Positions 61,620-64,000 of a stretch of 64,000 nt of DNA are shown here, piece after piece (the stretch's first letter is position 1; every line of letters begins with the position of its first letter). A program made the translations under genes and the position numbers. The DNA is from Dyadobacter sp. CY323 (lineage in GTDB: Bacteria > Bacteroidota > Bacteroidia > Cytophagales > Spirosomataceae): assembly GCF_021390245.1 (NCBI RefSeq), contig NZ_JAJUXH010000011.1, forward strand, positions 62,001 to 126,000, written 5' to 3'. The notes beneath the pieces are model-generated. The model worked only from the letters and a program-made list of their open reading frames with translations. It did not search any database and had not been told where the DNA came from.

Positions 61620-62360
61620 TTAAAAAAGCCTCAGCTCTTTAACCTCGTGAAATCCCTCTTCTAATTGGCCGGTCCGAAACAGATTTACCATTTCGTGCGC
61701 CCGGCGCGTCGGCTCGGGCAGACGGTGTTTTCCAACGCATTTCAAAGCAATAGTCAGACTGTCCTGAAGATTCATATTATTACCGGGTGAAATGAACACC
61801 GGCTTCACGTTATTCTTGGTTCGCACCGCATAGCCAATCTGCTCGGACCGATCGATTACGACAGTAAAATCTCCTTTATTTTCGCCTGGTTCGTCATATT
61901 TCCCCGCCAGTTTTGATTTTGCACACCCGAGCGTAGCAGTATCGGTCAGCACCCCAAAGTGAGATGCAATGCCCATTCTTCGTGCGTGCAGAATTCCATT
62001 TCCATCAAACATCACAATGTCCGGCTTAATAGGAATTTGCTCATAAGCCTTTAATAATGAAGGGATTTCACGAAATGCAAGATAGCCTGGGACGTAAGGA
62101 AAAGTGGTGCTGCTTTTCACCAGCGAGTAGGAAACCGGCTGTAAATCAGGAAAACTCAGGATCACCATTCCCGCGTAAACCGCCTCATCGTGTACCGATA
62201 AGGAAATGTCCGCGCCGGCGATGGAGGTTATCGGCTTATTTAATGGGTTCAGCTTCAAAAATTTGATCAGACCACGCTGAATAACAGTCGCCTCACTAAT
62301 CGTCAGCTGGTCATAGTTCGACTCAGGCGTTGGTGCATTTTGAATCAGATCGGCTGGCAT
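61620..62360 (-). CDS. nfi: Endonuclease V
   Basis: Product of 246 residues from the ATG at 62360. The longer frame to 62522 lies within the opposite gene and is rejected. Endonuclease V cuts DNA near deaminated bases such as inosine, one base 3' of the lesion. Catalytic residues are in place: D51 in AGADIS, E98 in FREIP, D119 in MFDGNGILHARRMGIASHFG and H125. VYAGMVIL and TLGCAKSKLAG are further matches. It starts 58 bases from the start of the divergent gene, so their promoters overlap. Confidence 0.94.
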   Translation of the reverse strand: MPADLIQNAPTPESNYDQLTISEATVIQRGLIKFLKLNPLNKPITSIAGADISLSVHDEAVYAGMVILSFPDLQPVSYSLVKSSTTFPYVPGYLAFREIPSLLKAYEQIPIKPDIVMFDGNGILHARRMGIASHFGVLTDTATLGCAKSKLAGKYDEPGENKGDFTVVIDRSEQIGYAVRTKNNVKPVFISPGNNMNLQDSLTIALKCVGKHRLPEPTRRAHEMVNLFRTGQLEEGFHEVKELRLF

Positions 62361-62417
62361 GATATTCGTGATTATAGTTCTAATTATCACTTTTATATAA
62401 AAAACCAGGCCATCCTC

Positions 62418-62924
62418 ATGGAACATACTACTGTAAAGCGTAAATGGGCAAATTGGAAATTCATCGCATTCATCGTAATCCTCATCGCCATTTTTATAAA
62501 ATTCTTTGTACTCAAAGAGCATGATGAAAATGCCCCTGTAATTGTTGAAATGAACCTTGCCCAGGTTGCATTCAGGAGCCAGGCCGAGGTGGAAGCTGTT
62601 TTGGGAAAAGGGAAGCTTGATAGTTATTATAAGGACGAGGAAGCCGGCTGTGACAAATGTCCGAAGATAATCTACCGCGAAGGCAAGATCGAGATCATTT
62701 TTATAAATGAGATTGCCGACAGGATTATTTTAAAAGGTTTATCCGATTATGATTTTGAGGACCGGGTCATTCTGGGACTTCTCGACCTGAAAGAAAACAT
62801 TGCCCCGAAGGTGGACGAGGACGGATTGAAGCGGTGGGATAACTACCAGAAATACACACAGATCTCCGCATTTTCGTCTGGCAACAATCTGGATTACATT
62901 TTAATCAAAGCAAAAACAAAGTAA
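62418..62924 (+). CDS. Single-span membrane protein of unknown function
   Basis: Product of 168 residues from the ATG at 62418 (a start at 62340 would lie in the endonuclease V gene). One N-terminal membrane helix (about 15-33), then a soluble domain with a CDKCPK cysteine pair (about 80) and alternating strands and helices. I do not recognise the family. It is divergent from endonuclease V and ends at a strong terminator. Confidence 0.7.
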   Translation: MEHTTVKRKWANWKFIAFIVILIAIFIKFFVLKEHDENAPVIVEMNLAQVAFRSQAEVEAVLGKGKLDSYYKDEEAGCDKCPKIIYREGKIEIIFINEIADRIILKGLSDYDFEDRVILGLLDLKENIAPKVDEDGLKRWDNYQKYTQISAFSSGNNLDYILIKAKTK

Positions 62925-62978
62925 ATTCAATTGTACTATTCGAATATTAACTTGCCACTACTTAACAATTTTATTTTT

Positions 62979-63008
62979 AGACGCCAAATAATATTTGGCG
63001 TCTTTTTT
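62979..63008 (+). terminator. Terminator of the preceding membrane protein gene
   Basis: Perfect 11-bp stem (AGACGCCAAAT and its complement, 62979-62989 and 62993-63003) with a 3-base loop, then TTTTT, about 55 bases after the stop. Confidence 0.9.
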
Positions 63009-63149
63009 ATAAATAAACTGCTCGTCATCAATAGAAACCATTCGTCAGCTGGTTTGCTCACTCGTTAAATTGTTAGCTAGGCTATCAGATTTAGCAATTA
63101 GATTTGCATAGTCAAATAAGACAAAGACAAGATTCAAACAGATATAGCA

Positions 63150-63368
63150 ATGAAAAATTCCATAACCACATTCGTTTGCGCCATGGCGCTCAGTACAAGT
63201 TTCGCATTCGCCAACAATAGCAATGAAACAGATTCAAAATCAGCATTACCGGCTTCAACTCCGGTAATCGAAACTCCGGCACCACAGAATACAAAAACGG
63301 TGAACGAGTATACCAAATACACCCCGGCGCAGAAAGCTGCAATCGTAGAGCTTAAAGTCGCGAAATAA
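63150..63368 (+). CDS. Small exported protein of unknown function
   Basis: Product of 72 residues. A signal peptide (MKNSITTFVCAMALSTSFAFANN) is followed by a Pro/Thr/Ser-rich stretch (ALPASTPVIETPAPQNTK) and a short Lys-rich tail. It is probably a periplasmic or secreted peptide. A terminator follows. No family is assigned. Confidence 0.65.
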   Translation: MKNSITTFVCAMALSTSFAFANNSNETDSKSALPASTPVIETPAPQNTKTVNEYTKYTPAQKAAIVELKVAK

Positions 63369-63401
63369 GTATTGAAATAGAATAAAGGTGAAATTGAGAT
63401 T

Positions 63402-63432
63402 AAAAAGGGGAACACATGATTCTCCTTTTTTT
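63402..63432. terminator. Terminator between the small exported protein and the DUF5690 gene
   Basis: 11-bp stem with one G-T pair (63402-63412 and 63420-63430), 7-base loop and T-run, between convergent genes. Confidence 0.75.
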
Positions 63433-63444
63433 ATGCCTGAAAAA

Positions 63445-64000
63445 TCAAATCGGGGCGAATGAAGAATCATTTTCGCGGGGTAACTGCCCGGTCCGGTACC
63501 TTTCGAAATATACATTGCTTAATGCGAGCAAGATAACTCCAATCCCGAACTGCAGATACGAAAACTGCATCAACACCCGCGACCAGCTCAGGTCTTCCAT
63601 AAAGAACTCTTTGTACAACAAAAGCCCGACACTGCCCATATAGCCAATGCTTTCGCAGATATAAACAAAGTAGCCCGCGTTAGCCTTGATGCGCAATAAT
63701 GCAATCATCCGATCGAACACCACAGTTTGTAAAACGGTATACGCAAGGAACATACCGAGGCCGATCAGGAACATCCAATAAAACCCGTTGATCAGCGCCT
63801 TTTCGTAAAGTAATGTGGAAAGTCCGATCAACGTCATTCCTGCAAACAAGATCAGGTTTGCTAACCTGAAACCAATGAGGTTGTTCCGCACAAAAGCCAG
63901 TGAGCCGATAACGATCAATACCGTCAGGCCGGTGACGATTTCCGTGGTGGATAACACGCTGCTTGCCCATTTAACGTCGATTTCATTCCAGATCTCGATT
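63445..64000 (-). CDS. DUF5690-like multi-pass membrane protein (N-terminus off the right edge)
   Basis: The frame is open from the right edge to the stop at 63445-63447, so an apparent GTG start at 63957 is inside the gene. The visible 184 codons hold about five membrane helices and end in a polar tail. The pattern, with FDRMIALLRIKANAGYFVYICESIGYMGSVGLLLYKEF, resembles the C-terminal half of DUF5690 proteins, MFS-like membrane proteins of Bacteroidota with unknown substrate. The upstream half lies outside the window. Confidence 0.72.
   Translation of the reverse strand, partial: IEIWNEIDVKWASSVLSTTEIVTGLTVLIVIGSLAFVRNNLIGFRLANLILFAGMTLIGLSTLLYEKALINGFYWMFLIGLGMFLAYTVLQTVVFDRMIALLRIKANAGYFVYICESIGYMGSVGLLLYKEFFMEDLSWSRVLMQFSYLQFGIGVILLALSNVYFERYRTGQLPRENDSSFAPI

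Noticed and set aside
62361..62522. N-terminal extension of endonuclease V
   Set aside because: 54 residues of unlike composition that overlap the divergent gene; the enzyme family starts near the chosen ATG.
1..64000. Prophage, insertion sequence, integron or tRNA-linked island
   Set aside because: No transposase, integrase, structural phage gene, tRNA or flanking direct repeat was recognised anywhere in the window.

Overview
The window looks like a chromosomal segment from a Bacteroidota bacterium of the Cytophagales type, probably Dyadobacter or a close relative. This assignment is an inference from gene content: two SusC/SusD pairs, an ECF sigma/FecR module, a predicted type IX secretion tail, DUF5686 and DUF5690 proteins, giant FG-GAP/ASPIC lipoproteins, and promoters of the Bacteroidetes form (TTG, about 20 bp, TAnnTTTG) with little Shine-Dalgarno signal. 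No rRNA, tRNA, insertion sequence, integrase, prophage or CRISPR array was seen. The genes are almost all intact, and coding density is high.

Layout. 1-10.6 kb is mostly housekeeping: a phosphate transporter cut by the left edge, rlmN, a CvpA/YqeY pair, pdxJ, a Tat-exported Gfo/Idh/MocA oxidoreductase with an SCP2 protein, a four-helix membrane protein, a PpiD-like foldase and xylA. 10.7-18.1 kb holds a coiled-coil lipoprotein and a regulated uptake locus read leftward (ECF sigma, FecR anti-sigma, STN-bearing SusC, SusD). 18.2-19.7 kb is a decayed patch: an orphan LuxR-type HTH, a small exported ORF with an in-frame stop, a lipoprotein gene, and a remnant of that lipoprotein gene's 3' end. 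19.7-29.4 kb carries an MFS/subunit-3/GMC oxidoreductase operon, a lipocalin-like lipoprotein, a predicted T9SS cargo, an SSS sodium symporter, a membrane-anchored zinc peptidase and purH.

29.6-42.3 kb contains an SDR protein with an altered active site and the most striking locus: a leftward five-gene block of SusC, SusD, a small lipoprotein and two paralogous lipoproteins of about 1,115 residues, each built as FG-GAP propeller, ASPIC/UnbV domain, second FG-GAP region. Together they look like an outer-membrane capture and import system whose ligand is unknown. 42.8-52.4 kb holds a large FAD/Fe-S D-2-hydroxyacid dehydrogenase, a 3'-truncated NAD(P)-binding gene, a DUF5686 outer-membrane protein, an Upf1-like helicase and a Bcr/CflA efflux pump.

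53.3-58.3 kb is a rightward set: a TonB-dependent receptor, a TPR-like periplasmic protein, a LytS-type kinase and a LytTR response regulator. The receptor's start codon sits in heptamer repeats, and its signal peptide is encoded by a 15-bp tandem repeat, so its expression or export could vary by slippage. 58.4-60.1 kb encodes Ku and a stand-alone LigD polymerase domain (end joining) with no ligase beside them. 60.1-64 kb has a GH18 chitinase-like lipoprotein behind a perfect 11-bp inverted repeat, a small XRE regulator, endonuclease V, two small exported or membrane proteins, and a DUF5690 protein cut by the right edge.
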